Below are positions 10,594 to 22,860 of a stretch of DNA of 64,000 bases, one piece after another. A model generated the notes under the pieces. It was not told where the DNA came from and did not search any database. It saw only the letters and a list, made by a program, of their open reading frames with translations. Numbering within the stretch: the stretch's first letter is position 1; every line of letters starts with the position of its first letter. Origin of the DNA: Brachypodium distachyon (Eukaryota; Streptophyta; Magnoliopsida; Poales; Poaceae); contig NC_016131.3 of NCBI RefSeq assembly GCF_000005505.3, positions 74,069,855-74,133,854 of the forward strand, given 5' to 3'. Made by a program: the position numbers and the translations under genes.

Positions 10594-12700
10594 CTGTCAA
10601 TTGTTATTCTGGAGTGTTTAAACTACTCTTAATTTTCAAATTGTTATAGCAGATCATCCAATACGTGTCAGCCGTGTCAATTGCGGAGTACTAACTTGTT
10701 ATGGTGTCCGAGTTGTAAAAGGTTCTTCGATATATGTTTTGGCCTTATCAGCATATGATTTGTCATTTTGCCTGCTACAACTCTCTGATGCCTTAAACTT
10801 GAAGTGGAATTCTAATGTGAGGAAAATTAGTAGTACTTCTACCTCCAAATTTCGACAAACTTGAGGCATCCGAGGAAATACTCCGAAAGAACTCTCTTGC
10901 GCTCGTCCGCGCAGCGCGGATGAGTTCCGACCGCACGTGCCTCGCGTTTCATTTCCTTTCCCTCCGCGTGCCACTTCCTCCGCCGACCCAAAATATCTTC
11001 CCCTGTTCCCTTTTTTTTATAAAAAAAACGGTCATCCTCGATCTTTCCGTCTTCTCGACTCCCCCGTCCTTCTCCATCCCTGAATCTCTCGTGTGCTCTT
11101 GCAAATCCTCGTCGGCGAGTCGCCGGCGTGGGGCGGATGGATTCCCCTTTCCTTTTCCCCTTCTTCTCCAAAGGATACAACCAGCCACCCAATTGCGCCT
11201 ACTTTGATCATCGCTTCTACTCCTAGTCCCCTCCATATTCTGCCCCCAAGTCGGCGGCCGCCTAATTTCCCGGCCGTCCTTACCCTTCTGATGGCGATGC
11301 AGGCAGGTGGGTTAGCGGGGGTAGATGTAGGTCGTTTGGGGTTTCGTCGATGCGTGCTCCAGCTCCACTGATGCCCTTCCCGTCCGCCTTCTCCCTCTTG
11401 CTGGTGTGCCACCCCGTCCATGGTGACGTGCTCCGAGCAGCAACCTCAAGAGAAATAGGGGCTTGCAGAGGAGGATCTAGTGGGCTGAACTGCTACCGGT
11501 CTGTACTTCCTCTTTCTCTGCACTTCGACGGCAGGCAAGCTCTACCAGTGCCAGATCCATTCCCTTCCCTTTCTCTTTCAAATCCTTCATGTTTGTTGCG
11601 CCATGCGCCACAGGGTTGGCTGATGCCATCACGCTGGACGGGGATGGCCGTGTGGCCTAGCGTCATGCAGCAGGCTGCGCTCATGTGCGGAGCCGCCTTG
11701 CCGGAAAGCCGTGCTGCCAGCCGCTTCTATGCTTACTGCCTTGGCGAAGCCAGTGGCTTTGAGTTTGTTTATGGAGAGAGCAGAGGTGTATTTCATCTCC
11801 ATGCTGCTCCTTTCCCCTATTAATTTTATTTAGTTGATGTGATTTGGCTCTTGCGCTACTAGGGGATTCCTACTAGCTAGATATACTTATGCTGCTTTGA
11901 TGTGAATTATTTACAGAAAAAATATGTTTACATCATCAATCGTGTGTTGCTAATTAAGCTCTGCCTTTGTTCATTTAATCAATGTGTTGTTCTACCTTCT
12001 GCTGGTTCAGATAAAAGTGACGGTGAACAAATCCATGAGAATCATTCATGAACTGAATCGTCTAGTTCTAACTACCCATATATTGTTTTCTAATCCCATT
12101 GTGTGTGGGCAACGGAGGTAGCTATCCTTATTGATGTACTTTGGACCGATCAACGTCGTTGTTGTTCACTCTACTTATTTTCTAGCTACTTAATTTGTGT
12201 GTGGTTGAATCATCAGTCTGACTTGTATGTGCTTTGCTGCAACAAGTTGACAAAAGAAATTAAGAAATTTTGTTCTTTGCTATGATGGCAAGATCTACCT
12301 GCTAAACTACTAGGTCATGTTCGATGATCATGCGTGCATATTCCTAAGTTGGTCCAAAAGGCATGTACAATGCAATGTGCTAATGCTTATATGTGATTTC
12401 TTGATGAGAGAAAAATAATATATCCACATATAGAGACACTAGTGGTAAAGGTGTGCATCCTAAGATCATTTTTTTCAGCAAAATAGAGTGTTGGGACACA
12501 AAATGGTGCACCTAAGGATTGCTGGGGCATATCTGTTGCCGGTGAGAATATATCACTAGGGACTATTTGATGCTGTCATACACATGACATGTATGATAAT
12601 GTGTTATTCAAATCTGGATTATAAACTTTTGTTCCCTCAGAATCTACCTTCATCGTCACCTTGTGTTTATCCAAGTTTCTTTCTATAAAGAACATTTTCT
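10593..12700. other. No supported gene; GC-rich island at 10.9-11.8 kb
   Basis: From about 10900 to 11830 the sequence turns GC-rich and CT-rich and holds open frames such as 11350-11823 (+, 157 codons), with no domain I recognise. A perfect palindrome (TCCGCGC A GCGCGGA) lies near 10906-10920. It could be the start of an unrecognised gene or part of a transposon. The rest is AT-rich and featureless. Confidence 0.35.
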
Positions 12701-14060
12701 GATTTTGTGCAACAAGGGCTTATTTTGTTGGAACATTTATGATTATAAGAAGAGAAGAGGTTTTAATTTCTTTGAGATTAGCTTTGAGTTTCGTAGAGAT
12801 GAGCTTCCAATTGTCTTGAGACAGATTTTTATTTTTGTATGAGGATTATATTATTTTTTAAATGAGATTCAAACTGTTTTGAGACGAGCATTCAATCTTC
12901 CTTGTGATATGCTTTCAGTTTTTCTTGAGAAGAGTTGTCATTTACTTTGGGAATATCTTTCACTTTTTTTGAAATGAGCTCTGAATTTTTTACAAATAAG
13001 GTTTCAATTCCTCTGAGATGAGCTTTTGAATTACTTTGAACCGAACTTTAAATTTCTTGGGATTAGCTTCCAATTTCTCTTAAATTGCTTCCCATCGTTT
13101 TATGTTTTGAGAATTTATTTTATTTTGTAATTATATTATTTTGACGAGAGCTTTCATTCTTCTTGCTGATAAGCTTTGAATTTTCTGGAAAATAGCTATC
13201 ATTTGCTATGAGAAGAGCTTTCACTTTCTTTGAAATGAGCTTTGAATTGTTTATAAATAAGGTTTCAATTCCTTTGAGATGAGCTTTTGAATTACTTTGA
13301 GCCGAACTTTCAATATCTTGATATTACTGTCCACTTTCTCTTAGATGTGCTTCCCATCATCTTGAGACAAGATTTTTATTTTTATGAGAATTGTATTCTT
13401 TTGAAACTAGATTTATATTTGTTTTGACATCAGCTTTCAATCTCCCTTAAGATAAGCTTTCAATTTTATTGGCATAAGCTTTCAGTTTATTCAAAAGAGC
13501 TTTCATTTCCTTTGAGAAGAGCTTTCATTTTCTTTCAGAGCTTTGAATTCTTCTCAAATAAGGTTTCAATTCCTCTGAGATGAGCTTTTGAATAAGTCTA
13601 AGCCGAACTTTTAATTTTCTTGAGTTTTAGTTTCTTAGAGATGAGCTTCCAATTGTCTTGAGGGTAGAATTATATTATTTTGAAATGAGATTTAAATTGT
13701 TTTGACAAGAGTTTTCAATCTTCCTAGTGATAAGCTTTCAATTTTATATAGAAGAGCTTTCACTTCCAAATTTTCAAGGTTGAACTTTTTTGTTTTTGTT
13801 TTTCTAGATGATTTTTACTTAATTTTCAATGAGGTTTTAATTTTCATCTTCTTCCAATTGTTTTTGTTTTCGTATATAGGCAGGAAGGTTTTAATTTTCA
13901 TCTTCTTCGATGAGGTTTTAATTAATTTGAGATGCGATTTTAACACAAGATTTCAATTCCTTAGATGGACTTATTTTTTTCCATTTATATAAAATTTAAT
14001 TATTCTCTGGTATGAGCTTTTAGATTTTTTATATGAGCTTTTTAGGTTTTGTGCTTCCAG
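12700..14060. repeat. AT-rich higher-order repeat array
   Basis: A degenerate unit of about 30 bp (consensus-like TTGAGATGAGCTTTCAATTTC) recurs throughout. Above it is a longer period. A landmark block with AATAAGGTTTCAATTCC and GAGATGAGCTTTTGAAT appears at about 12995, 13256 and 13557, with weaker versions near 12752 and 13833, giving spacings of about 240-300 bp. No protein-like frame runs through it. I do not recognise the family. Confidence 0.8.
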
Positions 14061-14871
14061 TAAATTGTTAAAGTATCTTCATTTATATAAGAAGATCGTA
14101 TCAGACAAATTTTTAAGTACCCTTGGAGGAGGATTGTAATTCTTTTTCGATATGAGATTCGAGATTCCTTGACACGATCTTCTTATAGAACTAAAAATTA
14201 GAAGTTCTATGTTCGGATTTTAAAAGTTTGTAAAAACATTAGTCCTTTAAATTTTGAATATATGTCACGAAAGATATAAGAAGTTTGATATAGGAGTTTT
14301 AAAATCTCACCGATATGATTTGAAAGCGGCTAGTATTTTTGATTGGAAGTGGTATTCCCCACCCATTTTAATTCCCTGAAAACCACTCTCCCAGAAAGAG
14401 AAAAGAAAAGTAAATAAAACCCATCAATATCACGTTTCTGTACTACAAAAGAAGCAAAAAAAAAGAAAAGAGAAAAAGGCTCAAATAAGCCCGATAGTCA
14501 TTGGGCTACTGTCTGGCAAGGGTGCAGAGCGGTATCAGGTAGAGAGCGGAACGAGTTCGAACGTGGGCGGGCGGTGGGACGAGGAGGAAAAAAAGGGAAA
14601 AAAGGAACGGAGACGTGAAACGGGGACGCGCGCGGGACGGCACCTGGTCGGAAATCATCCGCCGAAATGCAAGTAGGCGGAGCTCCGCCAATTAGCTTCG
14701 CCCGAAATACTCTTCTTTTCCGTCTTTATACGGTTTATTCAGAGTTCATGAAGAACTATTACGGAGTACGATAATTTGGGTCGTTGATTTCAATCAGACA
14801 ACGCACATCAGCTCGCCTCTCTGTACGTACATCAGTCTTGGCCACGAACTGCACCCAAAACTGCTCCAACA
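14061..14871. other. Flank between the repeat array and the F-box pseudogene
   Basis: AT-rich to about 14500, then more mixed. No gene is supported. The stretch just before 14872 is the former upstream region of the F-box gene. Confidence 0.35.
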
Positions 14872-15971
14872 ATGGCAGCCGCCGCCAGCCTGCCGTCGGA
14901 ACTGCTCGCGAACATCCACGGCCGCCTGGGCCCCGTCGACCGGCTCGCCTTCGCCGCGGTCTTCCGCGAATCGCGCGACGCGTTCAATCCGGAGGCGTCA
15001 AAGCTCTTCTGCCTGTCCGACCGCCGCGCCGCCTCCGTGCGCGGCGGCCACGACGCCGTCCTCGGATCCTCCTCCTCGGGCGGATGGCTCGTCACCGCCG
15101 ACGGCCGTGCCCAGATGCGGCTCGTCAACCCGGTCACCGGCGAGCAGCGGGACCTCCCGCCGATCACCACCATCGTCAGGGGTCCCACTTCGTCTTCCAC
15201 ATTAAACCCTTCGTCAGGGGTCCCCCGTACCCTGACGGCCGGTCCCCGGGTGGCACCTTGACGCTCACCGCCGGCCAGATGCGCGGCCTCCTCTACCGCA
15301 AGGTCGTCCTCTCCGACTCCCTTTCGCACCGGCGCGCCCGTCCGCCGCCATGCTGATCACGCGCCCGAGGTTCGGCGCCCCGGCCTTTGCCACGGCGAAC
15401 GCGTGGAGGACGCCGTGTACTGCAAGGGCCAGTTCTACTCGATTACTTACTCCGGCGCCGTGGAGGTCTGGGAGCACGATGCCGATGACGGCGAGTTCAC
15501 GAGCAAGGTGATCACGCCGACGCTGCCCAACGCAGAGGGTGACCTCTCGTCGTGCCGTAAGTACCTTGTGGCGGCGCGCCGGGCGGGCGGCTGATGGCGG
15601 TGCTGAAGGAGACCACGGTAGACAAATTTCGGGGTGGATGGACCTGCTCTTTCAAGGTGCTGGTGCTCGACGACGGCGACGCCACGGGACGGCATTGGGA
15701 AGAGATGGATGACATTGGCGATGCCGCGCTGTTCGTTGGGGTGAACAATTCTCTGTTTGCGTCGACGAGGGGGCACCCGGAGCTCAAGGCCGGCTGCGTC
15801 TACTTCACCGACGATGATCTGGGGCAGGCGGAGAGGCGCTCCATTAACGAGGACAACAAGCGTGGTGCTGGGGTGTTCAGCCTCAAGGACGGCACGTTGG
15901 AGAAGATACAAGGGCTAATGCAGCGCCACCGGAGCTGGCCGCCGCCGGCGTGGTTCACGCCTTCCATTTGA
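14872..15971 (+). pseudogene. Broken F-box / DUF295 gene
   Basis: The start reads as an F-box (LPSELLANIHGRLGPVDRLAF). DUF295-type landmarks then follow in order, but in different frames. The first frame holds to about 15170. A second frame carries HFVFHI and LTAGQMRGLLYRKVVLS to about 15325, and a third carries AAMLITRPRFGAPAFATA at about 15350-15390. The first frame returns with VEDAVYCKGQFYSITYSGAVEVW to a stop at 15594. Another shift then leads into MAVLKETTVDKF and the C-terminus ending at 15971. At least four shifts, and apparently some lost sequence near 15395, rule out a normal product. Intact members are substrate adaptors of SCF ubiquitin ligases. A related broken copy lies at 22861-23966. 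Confidence 0.88.
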
Positions 15972-16463
15972 TGATGCTTTTGAGTTCGCATTGGAATTTT
16001 TGCACTCTATTCCAATGACAGTTCACTCTGGAATTTTGTACTACTGCCGTTTCAGATGCTTTGAATTCAGTGCAAAAAATGAGACAGGGCAGAAATTCAT
16101 TGTAGACCAATCAGATGTTTGTTATCTGATGTAATACAATTTCAATGAATATATCGATAGCATTTGAAACACAGATAATGCCATGCTGATGAATGGACAA
16201 CAGGAATAGCCTATAACAACTAATTCACCAATCTCTCTTATCTTGGCCCTATAACTCAGATGCTTTGCTTGTATCGCCTTTCGTGCCTTAGCCAATAATC
16301 AATCTACACTAGATAAACAAAGTTACAATGAAAAACAACTGGTTTCTACTCCTCCAGGCTTTTCGTACTTCCATCTTATTCAGTAGCCGGGTGGAGAAGA
16401 AGACTCAGGAGTACGGATGGCGTCTTTGTTCGTCTCTGACTTGCTCTTGATTCTGTTGGCCTT
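15972..16463. other. Region between the F-box pseudogene and the 3' end of the MFS gene
   Basis: This probably contains the 3' UTR of the minus-strand MFS gene. No other feature is seen. Confidence 0.45.
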
Positions 16464-19284
16464 TTAAGGATTTAGGGGCTCATCTTCCACGGTCATCTCT
16501 TGTGCTTCTGCAAGTACAGTTAGCAGTTACGGAAACTGTGAATTGATATGTCCACCAGAAAGAGCAATGCTGGTTTCATCTTTGCTGATGGAAATAGAAG
16601 AAAGAGAACATACTTGTTGATAGTTTGTGTAGGTCAGCAACAACCATTAGACGTCTCTGCAGGATTGCTGCGATGAAGAGGAAGATGGAGCACATGCCAA
16701 ACATGACGGTGATAGGGAACGCGTTCACCTGCAAGGTGACATTTATAATTATTAGTAGTTCTTAACTGAAACCTCTTGTGTTATTCTTGCCAAGAGCTTT
16801 TGACAGATCAGAACGAATGGATTTGGGTAGAAGAAGAATATTTTTACTTACATTGTACAGTACCACACAGACAAATAAGTTCAGTGGTATGCGGAAGAAA
16901 TTCATGATCGTGCTTCTTGCCTCCTCAGGAATATATTGTGATCTCATTTTCATGATAGATGGCCAGAAAATGCCAACACATGATTCAAAGGTACAGAAAC
17001 CAAGCAGCTGTAGAGAACCCCCAAATGAGATGCCGCCTCCTTTTACTGAAGAAGGTGACACTAGAATCTGTCGCAGATTAGTTAGAAAAATAATATCAGC
17101 AATCTTATAAGGTACAGAAACAAATGAAAAGTAGCACTCTGTGGTCTTACGCTGGTGGCAACGGGGAGGAAAAGGGTGACGGCTGATACTGAGAACACTA
17201 TCTGCATATAACCTTCAACCTTCATTTTCCGGGCTAATAGACGTGAAGCAATGGAGCTACCCAACATAGATGACAGCATGAACGTAGCAAATATAAAGCC
17301 ATGAGGGATGTCTTCCTCGTTTGGGCTCAATGCTGGAGTCCATAAGAAGACAAAAGTGTACATCGAGCCTTCAAACAACGACTGTATGGCTCCTAGCAAC
17401 GCAATTTTTTCATCTGTAGAGTTATGGATAATGTTAGAATGCCAGTGCTAAGTTAGGTAAGTATCTGATTGTTTTGCAGTCTGATGATGTGCTAGGTATA
17501 CCTGAAGCAATTGCTTTAGCTGCAACCTTGAACTGAGCCATCAAGTCCTTGCTTTCAGATGAATCTCCATAGTTTTCACTCCATGAGGACATTATGATAG
17601 CCATGCCAATTGCAAGGAAGCATGCAGCAGCATCGAAAGGAGCCACAGGACCAAAGCCCAAGTTGTCAGCAAGCAGGTTTGCAAACAGCCCAGCTATAAT
17701 AGCAATTAGACCATTTCCCAGAAATATAGCCTTGGAGAATGTGATCGACAACCATTGCGGGTCATAGCCTCTCTGTGAAAACAAACATCAAGGTGAGCAT
17801 TCACATTGCCGGTATCAATACAAGGTATACTAATGCATAATTTGCAGATGACACGGACCAGTTATTAGTTAGTATTAATCAATAGTACAGCTCCATGCCT
17901 CAATCATGAGCAGAAGAAGAACACTAAAATTTTGTGTCACATGCTGCAGATACTCTGCTGGATCCTTGGATTCTTTGGGATAATTGCGTATGTACTAGAT
18001 TAATACTGACAGGCGACAGCACACGGACGAATAAAAGGACAAATCCCTGTAAGACAATCCTAAAGAGCTTTATTAAAACTGGGCCATGCTTGTTAAATGG
18101 CCACCCATCTGGCTACGGCAAGTTGGCAACCACCTGACCTGATCCACCGACACAACAAGGACCAGTGATGAAACAAAAATAAACAAAACATGGTGGATTT
18201 GAGCAAGATTTCAGTCTTTTTCAGATCCTGACAGAGTGACGTTTAACTGGGGTACTGTCTTGCTCATACACATGATCTCTAATTCTCCAACACATAATGT
18301 TCCTTTTTTATATATGTGCTTGTAGCATGAGCAGTCAAACATCCAACACACTCTAATACTTTATTCACTAATCACTAGGAATAAAGGGATAAGCAGCATT
18401 ACTTAAATAAGGTCAACACATTCCAAAGATGCATGCTTTGTACGCATTCTAGATACAGGGGAGCAAACTAAAAGGAGAATTCCAGCTTTGGATTGAAGTT
18501 AAAGGCAGCCCAGCTCAAAAAGCATCACCATCAGTTGGACTGAGAGAGAGAGACACTAGTGGCAAGCAGATCTGGGTTGGTTACCTTGTTGTGCTCAGCG
18601 ACGAGCCATGACTCGAAGGCGGAGAAGAGCAGCGAGGTGGCGATGCCGCCGAGCACGCGGCCGACCATGAGGACCCTGTACTCGGGGGAGTGCTTGGTGA
18701 TGCAGCTGAGGATGTAGGTGATGCAGTAGGTGATGCACGCCCTCTTGCGGCCCCTGCATTCGTTTCCATGAACCAATTGGGAAACCGGGGGCATTAATTC
18801 CAGGAGGAAGGAAACGAACGCGTGTGGGGGTGATGGAAGATGAAGAGAGAGCGTACTGCTTGTCGGCGAGGGAGCCGACGATGGTGCCGAAGAGCATGGA
18901 GGATCCGAAGCCGGCGATGAAGAGGCGGCCGATGTCGCCCTTGTCGAAGCCGTACTGGCTGTAGAGGTAGTAGACGTAGGGCCCTTGCAGCCAGTCCCCG
19001 GCTGCATCACCATCAACAAACAATCCGTTCAAAGAAACCCACAGCATTGATATTCCAGATCTGAACAGCGCTGACGGAATTCAGGACAATCAAGGAGGGG
19101 GATTTTGTGGGGAGGGAGAAGAGGAAGGCGTACACATCATGAGGGAGTAGACGAGGACGTAGTTGTTCTTGAAGGCGTTGAAGGCGGTGGTGGTGGCGAC
19201 CCTGTCCTTGCCGCTCTTGCCGAGCTCCAGCCCCGCCACCACGGCCGCCAGCGCCCCGAACACCACGTAGTAGAACACCTCCAT
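16464..19284 (-). CDS. MFSD5-type major facilitator (molybdate-anion transporter-like)
   Basis: Eight exons on the minus strand close in phase to 457 aa: 19284-19134, 19001-18857, 18753-18585, 17772-17502, 17413-17151, 17067-16852, 16728-16614 and 16507-16464. The protein is a 12-helix-type membrane carrier. Helix 1 is MEVFYYVVFGALAAVVAGLE. The loop ADKQGRKRA between helices 2 and 3 is the MFS signature. GRVLGGIATSLLFSAFESWL and the motif-rich C half (MLSSMLGSSIASRLL, GIFWPSIMKMRSQYIPEEAR) match plant MFSD5 proteins. The tail ends TVEDEPLNP. The family includes the algal high-affinity molybdate transporter MOT2, so molybdate transport is an inference from homology. The promoter lies before a nested transposon at 19.7 kb, and DUF295 F-box pseudogenes flank the locus on both sides. 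Confidence 0.93.
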
Positions 19285-19705
19285 GGCGGCCACCCTCCAG
19301 AGGCCCGGACCCAGAGGCAGCAGAGAGAGAGGGGATCGTGGCCTTGAGGTGGGGGAGAAGAGCAGTCCGCGATTCGGCCGGCGCGGGGTGGTGTGCCGCC
19401 GGGCGGAGGCGTGTGGATTTATACGCGCGTGCTCTTCTTGTTGGGGGGAATTCGGGCGCTTCCCTCTTGCCGTTGCCGGGACCCGGGGGTGGTGCGGTGC
19501 GCGTGGAGAAATCCTGGGCCGGTCTGGCCTCTGGGCAGCGGGGAGTTGAGTGGAGAGTGGAGTGGTGCGGGTCGCAGTGAGCAGAGGCCGAGTGTTGGCG
19601 CGCCGAACCTTCTCCGGCCGGGTCGCACTCTCTCTTCTCTCATGCTGCGAGCGGGCCCCGTCGAATTTACTCATTTAATAACTCTCTGGTAGTGGTAGGG
19701 ACTTG
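19285..19705 (-). other. 5' UTR and promoter of the MFS gene
   Basis: GC-rich sequence just upstream of the ATG at 19284. Open frames on both strands here (up to 194 codons when read together with exon 1) are composition artefacts. A Stowaway-like element begins at 19706 and sets the likely outer limit of the proximal promoter. Confidence 0.5.
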
Positions 19706-20367
19706 CTCCCTCGGTCCGCGAAAAGTGCACGCACGGGGTTTTCCAAAAAAAATTAAGCAACCTGCGACGAGCCAAGTGCATGAAAAAATGTTATTAGGTT
19801 TGATTTTCGTCTAACAAGAAAAAATTGTTTTTTCTTAACTTTAAAATGCTTTGGAAAAAAATACATTCTTTTGTGGACAAATTTGAAACCCAAACATACA
19901 CTTATTTTGCGTCCGGAATGATGATATTCGAGACAGAGTTGGGGTAGCACCGATTGCAGAGAAGCTTGTTCAGCATCGTTTAAGATGGTTTGGGCATATC
20001 CAGCACAGGCCTCTAGATGCTCCAGTGCATAGCGGATGGCTAAAGCGTGCTGGAAATGTCAAGAGAGGTCGGGGTAGACCAAACTTGACATGGGAGGAGT
20101 CCGTAAAGAGAGATCTGAAGGGCTGGAATATCACCAAAGAACTAGCCATGAACAGGGCTGCATGGAAGCTTGCTATCCATGTGCCAGAACCATGAGTTGG
20201 TTGCGAGTTTTTATGGGTTTCACCTCTAGCCTACCCCAACTTGTTTGGGACTAAAGGCTTTGTTGTTGTTGTTGTTGTTGTTGTTTAAAATGCTTTGGAA
20301 AAAAATATACATTCTTTTGTGGACAAAGTTGAAACCCAAACATACACTTATTTGTGAATGGAGGGAG
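19706..20367. mobile_element. Stowaway-like MITE split by a retroposon
   Basis: The left end (CTCCCTCGGTCCGCG from 19706) and right end (GAATGGAGGGAG, closing at 20367 before TA) are inverted relatives. The internal sequence is interrupted by an RTE LINE 3' fragment. A block of about 68-70 bp (TTTAAAATGCTTTGGAAAAA through CAAACATACACTTATTT) occurs directly repeated on both sides of the insert, at 19840-19907 and 20284-20353. Confidence 0.75.
19908..20283 (+). mobile_element. 3' end of an RTE-type LINE, 5'-truncated
   Basis: An open stretch at 19932-20195 without a start codon reads as 87 residues ending in a stop. It includes QHRLRWFGHIQHRPLDAPV, GRGRPNLTWEE, RDLKGWNITKELA and AAWKLAIHVPEP, which is the C-terminal tail of plant RTE-type reverse transcriptases. 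About 65 bp later comes a (TTG)n tail at about 20260-20282, the usual RTE 3' end. The reverse transcriptase core is missing, so the copy is dead on arrival. Confidence 0.87.
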
Positions 20368-22860
20368 TAAAGCCAGACTAGTCTGGTGCTAATGAGTGGC
20401 GACAGCCGGTGCTCTCCGGCCACCTCCCCTAGGTGTTCCATCTCGATCCAAATTTGGGGAATTCTATTTTCTTTTTCTCCAGTCTGCAGCTCAAGCGTTC
20501 AAAATTTATTGTTCTTTGTTTGGGTAAAACAAGCAATGGGCGATTTTTGAGAGGGAAAACATGAGGATTCCATCTCATGGGTACGGGGAGGGCAAAATAC
20601 GGGTTAACCCAAACCCTCCCCTGAGCTGGATTTACCATTTCCCCCAGCTGTTTGGAGGGTTTTTTTGTTGTTTAGGAAACTTGCATTACTCTATCCGACA
20701 TTATGAGTCGAGAAGAAGTACAACTGATATTTACAAAAAGAGGTGCAAATGTGAGCATAGGTGTTTTTTTTAGTTGTCGGCGGCAAAAACATGGCCTCTC
20801 GTGTCGGTGGTTTTGCGTTTCCGACTTCGGCAACGCCTGACAGTCTCAGATCGGAAACTTATAAGAAGATGCTTACCAAGCACCACTGAGACGTGGAGGA
20901 AGGTAGAAGGTCTAGTTGTTGTCGTCTCCAATGTGATGATGCGTCGCCGCTCAAAAACAAAACTTTAGGAAAGCAAGAACATGTTTACAAACACCAAGCA
21001 TAGTCTTCCCTCCGTCTCGACGCTATACCAGCTGCTGAAGCCGGAGAAGGGTAGAGGGACCATGGTGAATGTTGTGTTTAAGGTTGTGTTGTGAGTTTTG
21101 ACACAACGCTGGTCACAAAGTTTTCGGTAAAATTGTCAAGAGCACGTGAGGGTAGCAAAACAGAAAGAAAGAAAAAAAGTTTTCCTAGGCGGCCAAAAAC
21201 CTCAACAACCTATCAATTATTCTCTCGGTCCAAAAAATACAAGCACAAGTCCTGATATGAGAAATCCAAAAAAGACAAAATAATCCTTGATCTCCCGTTA
21301 CAAGTCCCTATGCCAAAACTTAAATTGATTCTTACTTGTATTTATACTCAATGTTGGACTATATATAGTTGGGAGTGAAGCTTACAGAAGTTCTTTCAAT
21401 CCTCCCAAATATGTTCTTGCATTTATTTTTTCTTAATCGAAAGAATACCGAGTTAATGGCAAATTTCTGGCACGAGAAACTTAGTCGCTAGCCAAACATA
21501 CGTACCGGCTACATGCATGTTCCAGCTCGGGGATGGAAATTGCTATGGATCGATATGAGCCGCCGGATCCGACGACGGTCAATCCGCGGGATCTCGAGTC
21601 GACCATGCATTTTGCCCCGGCCCGTACGCGCGTCGACGCACACCCAAACCCTGCTTCGCCGAACCACTTGATTAATCCACACCCAGCATATCCTAGCCTA
21701 AGCTACGCGTCGGTCGGTCGGTCTGTCGGCCGTTCAGTTGTGCTCTAGCGAACGCACGGATGGACCACTCGATAGTCGATCCAGATGTACAGCGCACAAC
21801 GCCGTGAAAATTTGAGCATGCCGACGAATCCAAATGAATGGAAAATACTTGGTTACTGATATTCTTGATGGCGATTGGCATGCAAGATGCAACGACTCTG
21901 CAGGTCAATTTAATTCAATTATTATTCCCTGCAGCGATGCATGATATGCTAGGTTGGTCCTAGAACTACTCCTCTCCTAGCAAAGATCATTATAATCCAA
22001 GACATGGAAAATAATTAAACTTTGGGCCTGCATCGATCTTAATTCGGCCGGGCTGAGTATATATGTGTCTCTGCATACATTGATACATAAATGCATCGTC
22101 TTCCGTGGAAAGAGTAGAATTTTTTTATTTTTTTTGATATAGGGTGTGCTGCTCGCTAGCGACGTACGGATGGACCACCCGGTCCATTATTCGATCTACA
22201 AACTCAATTAACACAGTACTGCATGCCATTGGACTGGCACTGTGAAAATGCTTTGGCTACTGTATACGGATGGATGGATCTCTGATGTTCTGGATGGCGA
22301 TTGGCATTGATTCAAGTTGGCCATGCATTGCAACGACTCGATCTGCAAGCACGGGATCGATCCAGATCGATTGTTAATTATCAATCCAGGGGATCAGAAT
22401 ATGGAAAATTAAGCTGTGGACACATCACACATGCTCGTGAAAAAACTTCGATTAAACGCGCGTGTCAAAAGGAGCGCCCGTGCGTGAGTTGTACGTGTCA
22501 ACTACTACTAGCAGCAATGTATATGTGCTGTATTCAGTATTCTAGAATAGCTAGTAGATCTGGACTGCCTGAAACGTGTCTTTGCATGCACCGTGTTAAT
22601 TCGGTGAAAGAGTTGAATTGGAGGTTGGTTGGATCAGTTCTTGATTAAAAAAAAGGTATATACTTGTGACAAAAGTATATAGTACAAAAAAAAATACTTG
22701 TGATCACATCAGTGACAAAAGTATATACAAATAAAAATACTTGCGATCACATCTAATTCTACATTGCATGCATACTGACTGGCGAACAACAAGCGGTAAC
22801 ATTAATTGGGGGATCTAAAAGGTGCCCGGAAGGAAAACCCACGACGCACAAGCAAAGATC
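20368..22860. other. Intergenic, no gene; small duplications
   Basis: No supported coding region. The block at about 21740-21905 and the block at about 22145-22350 are diverged copies that share ACGGATGGACCAC, GATGGCGATTGGCAT and TGCAACGACTC in the same order. A two-copy tandem unit (GTGACAAAAGTATATA ... GATCACATC) lies at 22665-22751. Confidence 0.5.

Noticed and set aside
10400..10600. ORF with poly Thr-His
   Set aside because: It is the (TG)35 microsatellite read on the minus strand.
11350..11823. 157-codon ORF in the GC-rich island
   Set aside because: No domain, no credible exon partner, and composition explains the open frame.
12700..14060. CRISPR-like or coding repeat reading of the AT-rich array
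   Set aside because: Units are degenerate and contiguous, without fixed repeats and unique spacers. The context is a plant nuclear genome.
19090..19674. 194-codon minus frame overlapping the MFS first exon
   Set aside because: It simply extends the true exon 1 frame upstream through 5' UTR and downstream into intron 1. The conserved protein starts at the ATG at 19284.
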